The notes: generated by a model not told the origin, from the sequence alone. 9,121 nucleotides of DNA from an uncultured Acidobacteriaceae bacterium (GCA_903842845.1 CAIMNN010000039.1:1-9121), one strand, 5' to 3'. Shown: positions 1-6,909, numbered from the stretch's first letter. Translations and numbers: made by a program.

Positions 1-46
1 GAAACTGCGCAGCGTGGGCGCACAGATTAGGCGCTTGGGGAACGTT

Positions 47-76
47 TTCACATCGTAAATAGCTGATAAATATACT
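47..76 (+). promoter_or_regulatory. Candidate sigma70-type promoter upstream of the diguanylate cyclase gene
   Basis: TTCACA at 47-52 matches the -35 consensus TTGACA at 5 of 6 bases, and TATACT at 71-76 matches TATAAT at 5 of 6. The spacer is 18 bases, one more than the optimum. A start near position 83 would put the hairpin at 152-179 about 70 bases into the transcript and leave a leader of about 165 bases before the GGDEF gene. The match is by eye in an AT-rich stretch, so a chance hit is possible. Confidence 0.35.
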
Positions 77-151
77 ACTTAGGACGGAACTCACGCTTTC
101 GCTTCGGTCTTAAAACCAAAGTTTGCGTCCCGTAAACTGTACTAGCATTTT

Positions 152-179
152 GATGATACCAATTTGGTATCATCTTTTT
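152..179 (+). terminator. AT-rich hairpin with T-tract, terminator or attenuator-like
   Basis: GATGATACCA (152-161) and TGGTATCATC (165-174) are perfect reverse complements around a 3-base loop and are followed directly by five T residues (175-179). On the plus strand this has the form of an intrinsic terminator, though the stem is AT-rich and so weaker than usual. It could end a gene entering from the left edge: short open frames from the edge stop within the first 62 bases, but none can be identified. It could also attenuate transcription from the promoter candidate at 47-76, or be a protein-binding palindrome. Confidence 0.45.
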
Positions 180-249
180 AGGCATTGCTGCATTTTTTGC
201 CTGCGAGATTGTTCTCAGATACTTTTCTGACTCAGCAGGAGCCATACAG

Positions 250-1515
250 ATGAACTGGAACGTATTACCGGATATTGCTGTCTTCATACTTATCTGCATA
301 GCGTTCGCCTCCGTTCTCCGTGGACATGACGAAGCCAGACCAGTGCGTTGGCTGATTGGTTGGGGCTTAATTCTAGTACATTTTCTATTTCTTCTTTTTA
401 GTAATCAGACCGGTACAGCTGCCACCATCATTGAAGCCTTGTCATCACTGTCTCTCGCTTGGGCAGGCATATTTTTCATTTGGCAGATGGTCCCATACAA
501 GCGAACCTTCAGTAGTCAATGGTTAACCTTTTCAATACTGGCGGCGTATGCGATCTTCATCACAGTTTCGAATATAGAAAATGTGCCAGGTTGGGCATAC
601 GATCTGGCAGCCTCCTTATTCGCCATAGGCCCGATCGTGGTGATGATCTTCTCGTGGAGACAATTGCGTTCGGTGTTGCGTATTGTTCTGGTAAGCAACT
701 CCACGGTGCTGGCGTTGATCCTTATTTATTACAACCACCACCCTGACTCCACCAGCTTGCTCAAATATGCGCCGTTGCAGTTCTTCACTTATTTGGCATG
801 CGCCATACTATTTACGTTAACCAACAAGAAGAGATCAACAGGCGCCATCCTTACTGTGATGGGCATGTACCTTTGGGCATCGGTCTTTCTTGTTGCGCCA
901 TACTTCTCCATTTACCACCCGAATGTCCTGATCGAGTCCGAAGTCTGGAACCTGCCAAAATTTGTTGTCGCCGTGGGCATGCTGCTTTTACTGCTTGAGG
1001 ACCAGGTGGCATTCAGCCGCAGGCTTGCGCAGAACGATGCACTCACAGGCCTGCCAAATCGCAGATTATTTGAAGACCGACTGGCACGGTCTATCGAGCG
1101 AGCGAGCAGATCCAAAACGAAGACAGCTCTCTTGATGATCGACATGAATGACTTCAAGGCGGTTAACGACACATTCGGCCACGTGATCGGCGATGAGGTG
1201 TTGAAATACATTTCAACGTACTTTGAAAAGCATGTGCGCCGCATCGACACCGTGGCACGCACCGGTGGAGATGAATTTGCAATCGTGCTGGAGTGTCCGA
1301 TAACCAAAGTGGATGCGGAAAAGATAGGCCGCAAACTCATAAAAGATGTTCATAGTCCGCTGCAACTGAGAGATAAATCAGTTCCGGTCAACTTCAGCAT
1401 TGGTGTGGCCATTTATCCCGATGATGCCACCAACTCAACGGATCTTTACATGGTGGCCGATAACCGAATGTACAAGGACAAGAAGAAACAGAGCGGCGGG
1501 CCAGCGGCGCACTGA
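250..1515 (+). CDS. Membrane-anchored diguanylate cyclase (GGDEF domain)
   Basis: The 421-residue protein should make the second messenger cyclic di-GMP from two GTP at the inner membrane. The N-terminal half (about residues 6-252) holds roughly eight or nine hydrophobic helices and matches no sensor family I can name. The GGDEF domain starts at about residue 260 with ALTGLPNRR (264-272). Metal-binding D298, guanine-binding N306 and the signature GGDEF (339-343) are intact. An RxxD inhibitory site (R330, D333) lies five residues before GGDEF, the spacing of the product-feedback site in PleD. The domain closes with SIGVAIYP and an ADNRMY motif. AGGAG at 237-241 lies eight bases before the ATG and supports this start. 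The gene stands alone on the plus strand and converges on pnp. Its proximity to flagellar genes suggests, but does not show, a role in the motile-sessile switch. No EAL or PAS domain is seen. Confidence 0.93.
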   Translation: MNWNVLPDIAVFILICIAFASVLRGHDEARPVRWLIGWGLILVHFLFLLFSNQTGTAATIIEALSSLSLAWAGIFFIWQMVPYKRTFSSQWLTFSILAAYAIFITVSNIENVPGWAYDLAASLFAIGPIVVMIFSWRQLRSVLRIVLVSNSTVLALILIYYNHHPDSTSLLKYAPLQFFTYLACAILFTLTNKKRSTGAILTVMGMYLWASVFLVAPYFSIYHPNVLIESEVWNLPKFVVAVGMLLLLLEDQVAFSRRLAQNDALTGLPNRRLFEDRLARSIERASRSKTKTALLMIDMNDFKAVNDTFGHVIGDEVLKYISTYFEKHVRRIDTVARTGGDEFAIVLECPITKVDAEKIGRKLIKDVHSPLQLRDKSVPVNFSIGVAIYPDDATNSTDLYMVADNRMYKDKKKQSGGPAAH

Positions 1516-1552
1516 GAGCGATGAATCCTCGAGTAATTACGATAAGAAACAG

Positions 1553-1584
1553 AAAGGCCCGGCTTGATGCCGGGCCTTTTGTTT
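1553..1584. terminator. Bidirectional intrinsic terminator between converging genes
   Basis: AAAGGCCCGGC (1553-1563) and GCCGGGCCTTT (1569-1579) form a perfect, GC-rich 11-bp stem around a 5-base TTGAT loop. On the plus strand a T-rich tail (TTTTGTTT, 1577-1584) follows; on the minus strand the stem is followed by TTTCTGTTTC. It lies 37 bases after the diguanylate cyclase stop and starts two bases after the pnp stop, so it can end both transcripts. Confidence 0.92.
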
Positions 1585-1585
1585 A

Positions 1586-4030
1586 CTACTGACCACCGCT
1601 AGGGCGGCTGCCACCACCACGACCACCACGACGGCGACGACGGCGGCGATTTGCATCTCCACCTGCTGCAACCGGCCGCTTCTGGCCAGGTGCTGCCGGG
1701 GTAGCCGGAGCTCCATCAGCGCGGTTGAAGTTTGGCTCGTTGTCTTCGTCGATCTCAGTCTCCTCCTCGTCGAAGTCGTCGCCGCCCTCGATGAAGATCG
1801 TGCTCTGATTGGACGTAGGCTGCTTCTCATCGAACTCATGACGCGGGCGCGGCGCGCGAACCGGTGCTTCGGCCTGAGCTTCCACTTCGACGTCAGAGGA
1901 GTCTTCTGAAGTTTCAGCGGCTGCCGGTGCAAGCTTGGCCTTCTGCTCCTTGATGAGAGCTTTGCGGCTGAGCTTGATGCGGTTGCCTTCGATGGCGAGC
2001 ACCTTGACCATGACCTGATCGCCTTCGCGGAGCTCGTCCTTCACTTCCTTGACGCGATGCTCTGCGATCTCAGAAATGTGCAGCAGGCCGTCGGTGCCCG
2101 GGAAGAGCTCAACGAATGCGCCGAACTCAGCCAGACGAACGACCTTGCCGAGATAGACCTTACCAATCTCGGGAACCGCAGTGATATTGCCGATGATCTC
2201 GAGTGCCTTGGTGAGTGCTTCTCCGTCGCTCGATGCAACATTGACGCGGCCTGTGTCGTCGACGTCGATCTTGACGCCGGTCTGCTCGATGATTCCGCGG
2301 ATGGTCTTGCCACCGGGTCCGATGAGGTCGCGGATCTTATCAGTCGGGATGTGCAGTGTGTGAATACGCGGAGCAAACTTGGAACGCTCCTGACGGGGTC
2401 CGTCGATGACTGCATCCATCTTGTCGAGCAGGTAGATGCGACCGCGGCGTGCCTGCTCCATCGCTTCGACCAGGATATGGCGGGTGAGGCCACCGATCTT
2501 GATGTCCATCTGAAGCGCGGTAATTCCCTTGCGGCTTCCGGCAACCTTGAAGTCCATGTCGCCGTAGTGATCTTCCGCACCGGCGATGTCGGTGAGGATG
2601 GCGTACTCATCGCCTTCCTTGACCAGCCCCATTGCCACGCCCGCGATAGAACCCTTGAGCGCGATACCTGCGTCAAAGAGCGCGAGGCTTGCGCCGCAGA
2701 CCGAAGCCATTGAGGATGAACCGTTCGACTCAAGAATGTCAGAGACGATGCGGATGGCGTAGGGTGATTCCTCAGGTGTGGGCAGAACGGGCGTGATAGC
2801 GCGCTCAGCCAATGCACCGTGACCGATCTCGCGACGGCCAGTACCGGTCATACGACCTGTTTCGCCAACGCTGAAGGGCGGGAAGTTGTAGTGAAGCATG
2901 AAGGTCTTCTTCTGCTCGCCTTCAAAGGACTCGAGGCGCTGTCCATCGTCGGCGGTGCCAAGAGTTGCCGTAACCAGAGCCTGCGTCTCACCACGCGTAA
3001 AGAGCGCTGACCCGTGTGTGCGGGGCAGAACGCTGGTCTCGATGGAGATGGCGCGAATCTCGTCAAATGCGCGGCGGTCCGGACGGATACGCTCGCGTGT
3101 GACCTGAACGCGGAAGATGCGCTCACGCATCAGCTCGTAGTATTGGGTGAACTTCTTCTTCGCATCAGGCTGATCGGCGGGCAGTTCTGCAACGGCCTCG
3201 TCCTTGATCTTCTTGATGAGGTTGTAGCTATCAAGCTTGGCGTACTTCTTGGTGTCGAGGGCGTCGGTGAGCTTTGCGCCAATCTTGGCTTCGAGCTCGG
3301 AGTAGTAGGCCTCGTCAATCTCAGGAGTGACAAAGGCGCGCTTCTTTTTGCCGGAGACAGAAGCAAGCTGATCGATGACTGCAACGATCTTCTTAATCTC
3401 TTCGTGGGCAAACTCGATTGCGCCGATGACTATTTCTTCGGTCTCTTCCTTCGCGCCGGCTTCGATCATCACGATGCCGTCCTTGTGGCCGACAACCATG
3501 ATGTTCAGTGTGCTGAGTGCGCGCTCGGCGTAAGTGGGATTGACGACGTAGTTGCCATCAATACGGCCGACGCGGACTGCGCCGACGGTTGCGCTGAATG
3601 GAATGTCAGAGAGCGCCAGTGCAGCCGAAGCAGCATTGATGGCGACGACATCGGGATCATTTTCCTTGTCGGCAGAGAAGACCAGCGCGATAACCTGGGT
3701 CTCGTTGCGGAAGCCCTCAGGAAAGAGCGGGCGGATGGGGCGGTCGATCTGACGGCAAGTGAGAACTTCCTTCTCACTGGGACGACCTTCACGCTTGATG
3801 AAACCGCCGGGGATGCGTCCGCCTGCGTAGGCGTACTCGCGGTAATCAACGGTCAGCGGGAAAAAGTCGATGCCCTCTCTGGGGTCAGGAGCGGCTACTG
3901 CTGTGGCGAGCACGACCGTGTCACCCGTGGTGACCAGGGCTGCGCCCGATGCCTGCTTGGCGATGCGGCCGGTCTCAAAGACCAAACGCTTGCCACCGGC
4001 TAGTTCTACTGATACTTCTTGCTTTGACAT
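1586..4030 (-). CDS. pnp: Polyribonucleotide nucleotidyltransferase (PNPase)
   Basis: This 814-residue enzyme degrades RNA from the 3' end with phosphate and can add 3' tails; it is a core part of mRNA turnover. The order is that of the family: first RNase PH-like domain (about 1-230, with FFPLTVDY at 56-63 and GGFIKREGRP at 75-84), linking helical region, second RNase PH-like domain (about 320-545), KH domain (about 552-615, GPGG at 571-574) and S1 domain (about 622-690). Phosphate-binding serines lie in SNGSSSMAS (435-443), and D487 and D493 match the catalytic aspartates of the E. coli enzyme. The E. coli protein has 711 residues; the excess is a tail (about 700-814) with an acidic middle and a run of seven arginines (795-801) followed by GGRGGG. 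AGAGGA at 4036-4041, five bases before the ATG, supports the start. It follows rpsO, the usual partner, by 250 bases. Confidence 0.98.
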   Translation of the reverse strand: MSKQEVSVELAGGKRLVFETGRIAKQASGAALVTTGDTVVLATAVAAPDPREGIDFFPLTVDYREYAYAGGRIPGGFIKREGRPSEKEVLTCRQIDRPIRPLFPEGFRNETQVIALVFSADKENDPDVVAINAASAALALSDIPFSATVGAVRVGRIDGNYVVNPTYAERALSTLNIMVVGHKDGIVMIEAGAKEETEEIVIGAIEFAHEEIKKIVAVIDQLASVSGKKKRAFVTPEIDEAYYSELEAKIGAKLTDALDTKKYAKLDSYNLIKKIKDEAVAELPADQPDAKKKFTQYYELMRERIFRVQVTRERIRPDRRAFDEIRAISIETSVLPRTHGSALFTRGETQALVTATLGTADDGQRLESFEGEQKKTFMLHYNFPPFSVGETGRMTGTGRREIGHGALAERAITPVLPTPEESPYAIRIVSDILESNGSSSMASVCGASLALFDAGIALKGSIAGVAMGLVKEGDEYAILTDIAGAEDHYGDMDFKVAGSRKGITALQMDIKIGGLTRHILVEAMEQARRGRIYLLDKMDAVIDGPRQERSKFAPRIHTLHIPTDKIRDLIGPGGKTIRGIIEQTGVKIDVDDTGRVNVASSDGEALTKALEIIGNITAVPEIGKVYLGKVVRLAEFGAFVELFPGTDGLLHISEIAEHRVKEVKDELREGDQVMVKVLAIEGNRIKLSRKALIKEQKAKLAPAAAETSEDSSDVEVEAQAEAPVRAPRPRHEFDEKQPTSNQSTIFIEGGDDFDEEETEIDEDNEPNFNRADGAPATPAAPGQKRPVAAGGDANRRRRRRRGGRGGGSRPSGGQ

Positions 4031-4124
4031 AATTGTCCTCTCTTGTTATTTCATTTGGGAAACTTGTGGGTGGAAGCGCAACCGGAGTTCATGTGCGCAA
4101 ACAGAATCACCCCGCACTGAAAAG

Positions 4125-4196
4125 ATCAGGCGAGGTGAACTGAGTGGCTCATAAAAACGATGGGTATCCTTTGACGAAGTATGAGCTTCGCCTGAT
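4125..4196 (-). promoter_or_regulatory. Nested stem-loop in the pnp leader
   Basis: In the rpsO-pnp gap, read on the minus strand, ATCAGGCGA (4188-4196) pairs perfectly with TCGCCTGAT (4125-4133). Just inside, GCTCAT (4181-4186) pairs with ATGAGC (4147-4152), leaving a 28-base loop and an uneven internal loop of 1 and 13 bases. The structure lies about 95 bases before the pnp start codon. In enterobacteria the pnp leader carries long stem-loops cut by RNase III, allowing PNPase to repress its own synthesis. The position fits that role, but I see no direct sequence match. A weak T-run (CTTTTC) follows the stem, so partial termination after rpsO is an alternative. Confidence 0.45.
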
Positions 4197-4211
4197 GCAC
4201 CAAGACCCCGT

Positions 4212-4239
4212 TGTATAGCTGCGTGCGGAGCCTTGACCA
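4212..4239 (-). promoter_or_regulatory. Weak promoter candidate for pnp
   Basis: On the minus strand TGGTCA (4234-4239) and TATACA (4212-4217) each match the sigma70 hexamers at 4 of 6 bases, with a 16-base spacer. Transcription would start near 4205, just before the leader stem-loop. E. coli pnp also has its own promoter after rpsO. The match is poor and pnp may simply be cotranscribed with rpsO. Confidence 0.2.
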
Positions 4240-4280
4240 TTCTTCGGTCTGGGCGCTTCCGGTTCAATGGTGTCTTTCGG

Positions 4281-4547
4281 TTACTTGCGGATCCCGAGCT
4301 TGCCAATAACTTCGCGATAGCGGTCGGAATCGTGTGACTTCAAGTAGTCCAACAGGCGGCGGCGCTTGCTCACCAGCATCAACAGACCGCGCCGTGAGGC
4401 ATGGTCCTTCTTGTGGGTCTTGAAGTGCTCCGTCAGTTCACCAATACGCGCACTCAGGATGGCGATCTGAACCTCGGGTGAACCGGTGTCCGTCGCATGT
4501 GTGCGGAAGGTTGAGATGAGTTCGGTTTTCTTAGTTGTCGCCAGCAC
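4281..4547 (-). CDS. rpsO: 30S ribosomal protein S15
   Basis: The 88-residue protein is a primary binder of 16S rRNA in the platform of the small subunit and is full length for the family. Family landmarks are TGSPEVQ (21-27), the basic DHASRRGLL stretch (48-56) and KRRRLLDYLK (61-70), followed by the usual C-terminal helix. The start is GTG. A strong AGAGGAG (4559-4565) precedes it by 11 bases, longer than ideal, but no other start in this frame suits the site better. The 104 bases between the preceding VWFA gene and this start hold a GC-rich stretch just after the VWFA stop and an AT-rich stretch with TATGAT (4607-4612), which could be a -10 box, although no fitting -35 was found. S15 represses its own mRNA in several bacteria; the short ACTTC/GAAGT hairpin in this leader could relate to that, but this is a guess. 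Confidence 0.98.
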   Translation of the reverse strand: MLATTKKTELISTFRTHATDTGSPEVQIAILSARIGELTEHFKTHKKDHASRRGLLMLVSKRRRLLDYLKSHDSDRYREVIGKLGIRK

Positions 4548-4651
4548 GGCGTTTGTTACTCCTCTGTTTTTCTCAGTCCACTTCTCTCAGTGTCTGAAGT
4601 AAGAATATCATAAACCGATGAATTCAGGGGGAGTTGGAGGGCCGGGCCGGC

Positions 4652-5677
4652 TCAATTTGCGCCCTTCAGCTCGTCAAGCCAATACGAAGTGCGCGCCGTG
4701 ACTTTGGCGCCGTAATCCTCTGTGAGTTTGACCTTGATGGTGTGCAAGCCGGGTGTGGGATTCGATGGGCTGAAACTGATGAGATAGCGGTTGCGACTTC
4801 GCTTGGCCGCTTCCATCACGCGCTTCTCAAAGCCCTTGTCGCCGGTGAATGTGGTGTACTCGCCGCCGCTCATGACGGCGAGCTCTTTGGCAACGTTCTT
4901 TTTGACAGCTTGTATGAGCATCAACAGAGCCGAGATCGTGCTCATAGTGCGGCTGTCGCCGTTGTCCTTGATGTCGTGCAGCAGTTCGGCGCGGGCCGGC
5001 GAGAAGGTCACGCTGAGGACCAAAACCTCGGATTGCCCAATGCGGCGAATGAGTTGTTCGGGCTTGATGGACTTGCTGCCGTGGTCTCGCTCTTCACTAA
5101 TCAGAAGAAGCACGCGGCGATTCTCCTTGGGTTCAGATTGGAGCAGGTCAACGGCGTAGCTGACGGTATCCAGGATTGCTGCACCGCCATCGCCGGGCTG
5201 AAGCCGGTGAAGGCGCTTGTTCAACACTTCCCCGTCGTGCGTGAAATCGACGAGGAGATGCTGTTGCGAATCGAAGCCGACGAGAGCCGCGTGGGCGCGT
5301 TCGTCAGTCAAGAACATTTCAAGCAGCGGGCCGAGGCGCTGGAACTTGTCGAACTCGAGGACGCTCATCGCGCCTTGCTCGACGGCGACGACAAGCGAGA
5401 CGGGGGCGGTGTCCATCTCTTCCTGGAGGCGAATCTTCTGGCTCACGCCGTCGTCTTCAACGATGAAGTCCGATGGCTTGAGGCCATAGACGATTCCGCC
5501 GTGTGGTTTTTCGACAAGTGTGGGGACAAGGACTTCGTTGGCTGTGACTTCAAGAGTGGGAAATTGGGAGTGAGTAGAAGGCATGGCGAGCGGTGGCTCG
5601 GCCGGAGGAGCCTGCTGCGCGTAGAGCGCGACGGGGAGCAGCAGTACTAGAAGAAGAAAATGTCGCAGAATGCGCAT
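4652..5677 (-). CDS. Secreted VWFA-related protein of the acidobacterial family, degenerate MIDAS
   Basis: The 341-residue protein begins with a basic n-region and hydrophobic core (MRILRHFLLLVLLLPVALYA, 1-20), a signal peptide probably cut after residue 20, so it should act outside the cytoplasm. A short beta-rich segment follows (about 40-90, including GLKPSDFIVEDDGVSQ), then a von Willebrand factor A-like fold (about 92-300). This matches the VWFA-related family that is greatly expanded in Acidobacteria. The metal-ion-dependent adhesion motif DxSxS is replaced by EQGAM (100-104), and the later Asp-containing motif reads ISEERDHGS (193-201), so classical metal-mediated ligand binding is unlikely. 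The open frame runs further upstream to 5935, but that part overlaps the neighbouring gene. AGGA at 5683-5686, five bases before the ATG, and the signal peptide fix the start. It lies 17 bases after the small gene upstream and is probably cotranscribed with it. Its function is unknown. Confidence 0.85.
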   Translation of the reverse strand: MRILRHFLLLVLLLPVALYAQQAPPAEPPLAMPSTHSQFPTLEVTANEVLVPTLVEKPHGGIVYGLKPSDFIVEDDGVSQKIRLQEEMDTAPVSLVVAVEQGAMSVLEFDKFQRLGPLLEMFLTDERAHAALVGFDSQQHLLVDFTHDGEVLNKRLHRLQPGDGGAAILDTVSYAVDLLQSEPKENRRVLLLISEERDHGSKSIKPEQLIRRIGQSEVLVLSVTFSPARAELLHDIKDNGDSRTMSTISALLMLIQAVKKNVAKELAVMSGGEYTTFTGDKGFEKRVMEAAKRSRNRYLISFSPSNPTPGLHTIKVKLTEDYGAKVTARTSYWLDELKGAN

Positions 5678-5693
5678 CAGGTTCCTATCTATA

Positions 5694-5930
5694 TTAAGAG
5701 CGACGTTTGGCCGCGCGTTTGACTTCGCGCTGCATGTCTCCAGCCCAGGCAAGATAACTGAATATCTCCCAGCGCATGGCCCAGAAAAAACTGATGACAT
5801 CGGGGGCGGTAAGGTCCTCGGCTTTGGCTCCGGTGAAGGTCTCGATGCGCCACTTGAGGAACTCACTGCGCCAGGGCATGAGCCTGTGGCCGCGCGTCGA
5901 GTTCCAGAAGAATCGTATGGCTTTGAACAA
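5694..5930 (-). CDS. Unrecognised 78-residue Trp/Arg-rich protein, TTG start
   Basis: I do not recognise this protein. It has 78 residues, including six tryptophans (W9, W20, W27, W50, W54, W62) and many arginines and lysines, mostly in the N-terminal third and the tail (KRAAKRRS). It has no signal peptide; two aromatic stretches (about 46-62) could be amphipathic helices but are too charged for clear membrane spans. The frame is open back to 6020, but that would overlap flgL; the TTG at 5928-5930 is preferred because GGAG lies six bases before it, just after flgL ends. It sits between flgL (49 bases upstream) and the VWFA gene (17 bases downstream), so cotranscription with both is possible. 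The slot after flgL often holds fliW or csrA, but this is neither: the CsrA start MLVLTR and FliW features are absent. It may belong to a lineage-specific family. Confidence 0.7.
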   Translation of the reverse strand: MFKAIRFFWNSTRGHRLMPWRSEFLKWRIETFTGAKAEDLTAPDVISFFWAMRWEIFSYLAWAGDMQREVKRAAKRRS

Positions 5931-5933
5931 TTC

Positions 5934-5968
5934 AATCTCCGCTACTGACAGTATACCGAGCGGAGATT
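5934..5968 (-). promoter_or_regulatory. Perfect 10-bp inverted repeat over the ribosome-binding site of the 78-residue gene
   Basis: On the minus strand AATCTCCGCT (5959-5968) and AGCGGAGATT (5934-5943) are exact reverse complements with a 15-base loop (5944-5958) that contains the palindrome GTATAC. The downstream arm includes the GGAG that serves the TTG start at 5930, so the folded RNA would hide the ribosome-binding site. No T-tract follows, which argues against a terminator. It could also be an operator, since TATACT in the loop resembles a -10 box, although its best -35 (CACACA, 3 of 6) is poor. Confidence 0.6.
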
Positions 5969-5979
5969 TGTATGTGTGT

Positions 5980-6900
5980 TTACAGTTTGTCGAAGAGGCT
6001 GCCCGAGCCGAGCTGCGCAATGATGTTGATGAGCGCTGTCTGTTGAGTCTGAGCGAGCGCGAGATGCGATGCGACGGTGGGCAGGTCGGCCTGCATCAGG
6101 CTGGTTTGGGCAGAGGTGAGCTGCGTGGCTTGATTGGTGGCGAGATCAGTGGCGCTGCTCAATTGCGTGATGGAGTTATCCAGCGTGACGCGCTGCTGTG
6201 AGACATAGTTGAGCGCGGTGTTGAGAGCTTCAGTGTCAGTAGCGGTCACGGCGCCAGAGACATTGTTGGAGAAATCGGCTATGAGGTTATTGAGCGAGTC
6301 AAAGACGCTGCTCGTATTCGCCGAACCTGTCGAATTAGCGCCGCCAAGAAAGAGCTGATTGCCGGGAAGGTTCAGTGAGATGGATTGGCCGCTGGGCGTG
6401 GTCAGCGAGTTGACCGTCGAGTCGCCGTTGTAAGTCACGGTGGCCGGCGATGTGGCCGTTGAGAGCGTGAATGGCGTGGATGAAACGTTGGCTCCACCGA
6501 AGATGTAATTGCCCTGGTAGCTGGTGTTGGCGAGCGAGAGTAGCTCTCCACGGATGCCAACAAGCTGGTTGGCGATTGCCTGCTTGTCGTTGGCATTGAG
6601 CGTGTCATTGCTGCCGCCGGTGGCAAGACTGATAGCGCTGGTGAGCGAACTAACCGCACTGCCGAGGGCAGAATCCGCAACCTGCAACTGACCGGTGACG
6701 AGCGAGCTTGATTGCGTGAAGCTGTCATCGGTCTGCAACTGGTCGAGCAGGCGAACGTTTTCACCTGCACCGGCCGGGTTGTCGCTCAACTGATTGATGC
6801 TGACGCCAGTTGCAACCTCGTTTGAAAGCTGCTGCTGGTTGGCCTGTGCGCTGTCAAGCGCGCTGACCAGATGAGTTACATAAAAGGGATCAACTCTCAT
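5980..6900 (-). CDS. flgL: Flagellar hook-filament junction protein FlgL (HAP3)
   Basis: FlgL forms the second junction ring between hook and flagellin filament and is exported by the flagellar type III system. The 306-residue protein (E. coli FlgL: 317) has the flagellin-like layout. The N-terminal helix carries QLSNEVATGVSINQLSDNPAG (about 24-44), the counterpart of the flagellin SG...SDDPA motif. A Ser/Thr/Asn-rich variable middle contains SYQGNYIFGGA, a FlgL hallmark. The C-terminal helix (about 250-306) ends in ALAQTQQTALINIIAQLG. Almost no cysteine and few aromatics, as expected for an exported filament protein. The ATG at 6898-6900 lies nine bases after the flgK stop; a weak GGTG (6905-6908) precedes it by four bases, so translation may be coupled to flgK. 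Confidence 0.95.
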   Translation of the reverse strand: MRVDPFYVTHLVSALDSAQANQQQLSNEVATGVSINQLSDNPAGAGENVRLLDQLQTDDSFTQSSSLVTGQLQVADSALGSAVSSLTSAISLATGGSNDTLNANDKQAIANQLVGIRGELLSLANTSYQGNYIFGGANVSSTPFTLSTATSPATVTYNGDSTVNSLTTPSGQSISLNLPGNQLFLGGANSTGSANTSSVFDSLNNLIADFSNNVSGAVTATDTEALNTALNYVSQQRVTLDNSITQLSSATDLATNQATQLTSAQTSLMQADLPTVASHLALAQTQQTALINIIAQLGSGSLFDKL

Positions 6901-6909
6901 AGTTCACCA

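Noticed and set aside
84..136. Minus-strand GGGACGCAAA resembling part of the c-di-GMP-I riboswitch core, attractive next to a GGDEF gene.
   Set aside because: The preceding half of the motif (a GCAAACC-type segment with its tetraloop) is missing, and the strand is opposite to the diguanylate cyclase gene.
75..299. Minus-strand open frame of 74 codons with a Lys/Arg-rich end.
   Set aside because: It overlaps the start of the diguanylate cyclase gene and crosses the hairpin at 152-174; no good ribosome-binding site or known family was seen.
1456..1463. A perfect GCCGATAA, the FliA -10 box, on the plus strand inside the diguanylate cyclase gene.
   Set aside because: It encodes part of the conserved ADNRMY motif, and the bases 11 upstream do not resemble TAAAGTTT.
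3014..4003. 329-codon plus-strand open frame opposite pnp.
   Set aside because: It lies wholly antisense to the unmistakable PNPase gene and gives no recognisable protein; such frames arise from the codon bias of the opposite strand.
4640..4656. GC-rich GGCCGGGCCGGC stretch just after the VWFA stop, a possible terminator.
   Set aside because: It forms only a 4-bp stem with a 3-base loop, and no T-tract follows on the minus strand.
4634..5650. 338-codon plus-strand open frame opposite the VWFA gene.
   Set aside because: The minus-strand frame has a signal peptide, a ribosome-binding site and family motifs; the plus-strand product has none.
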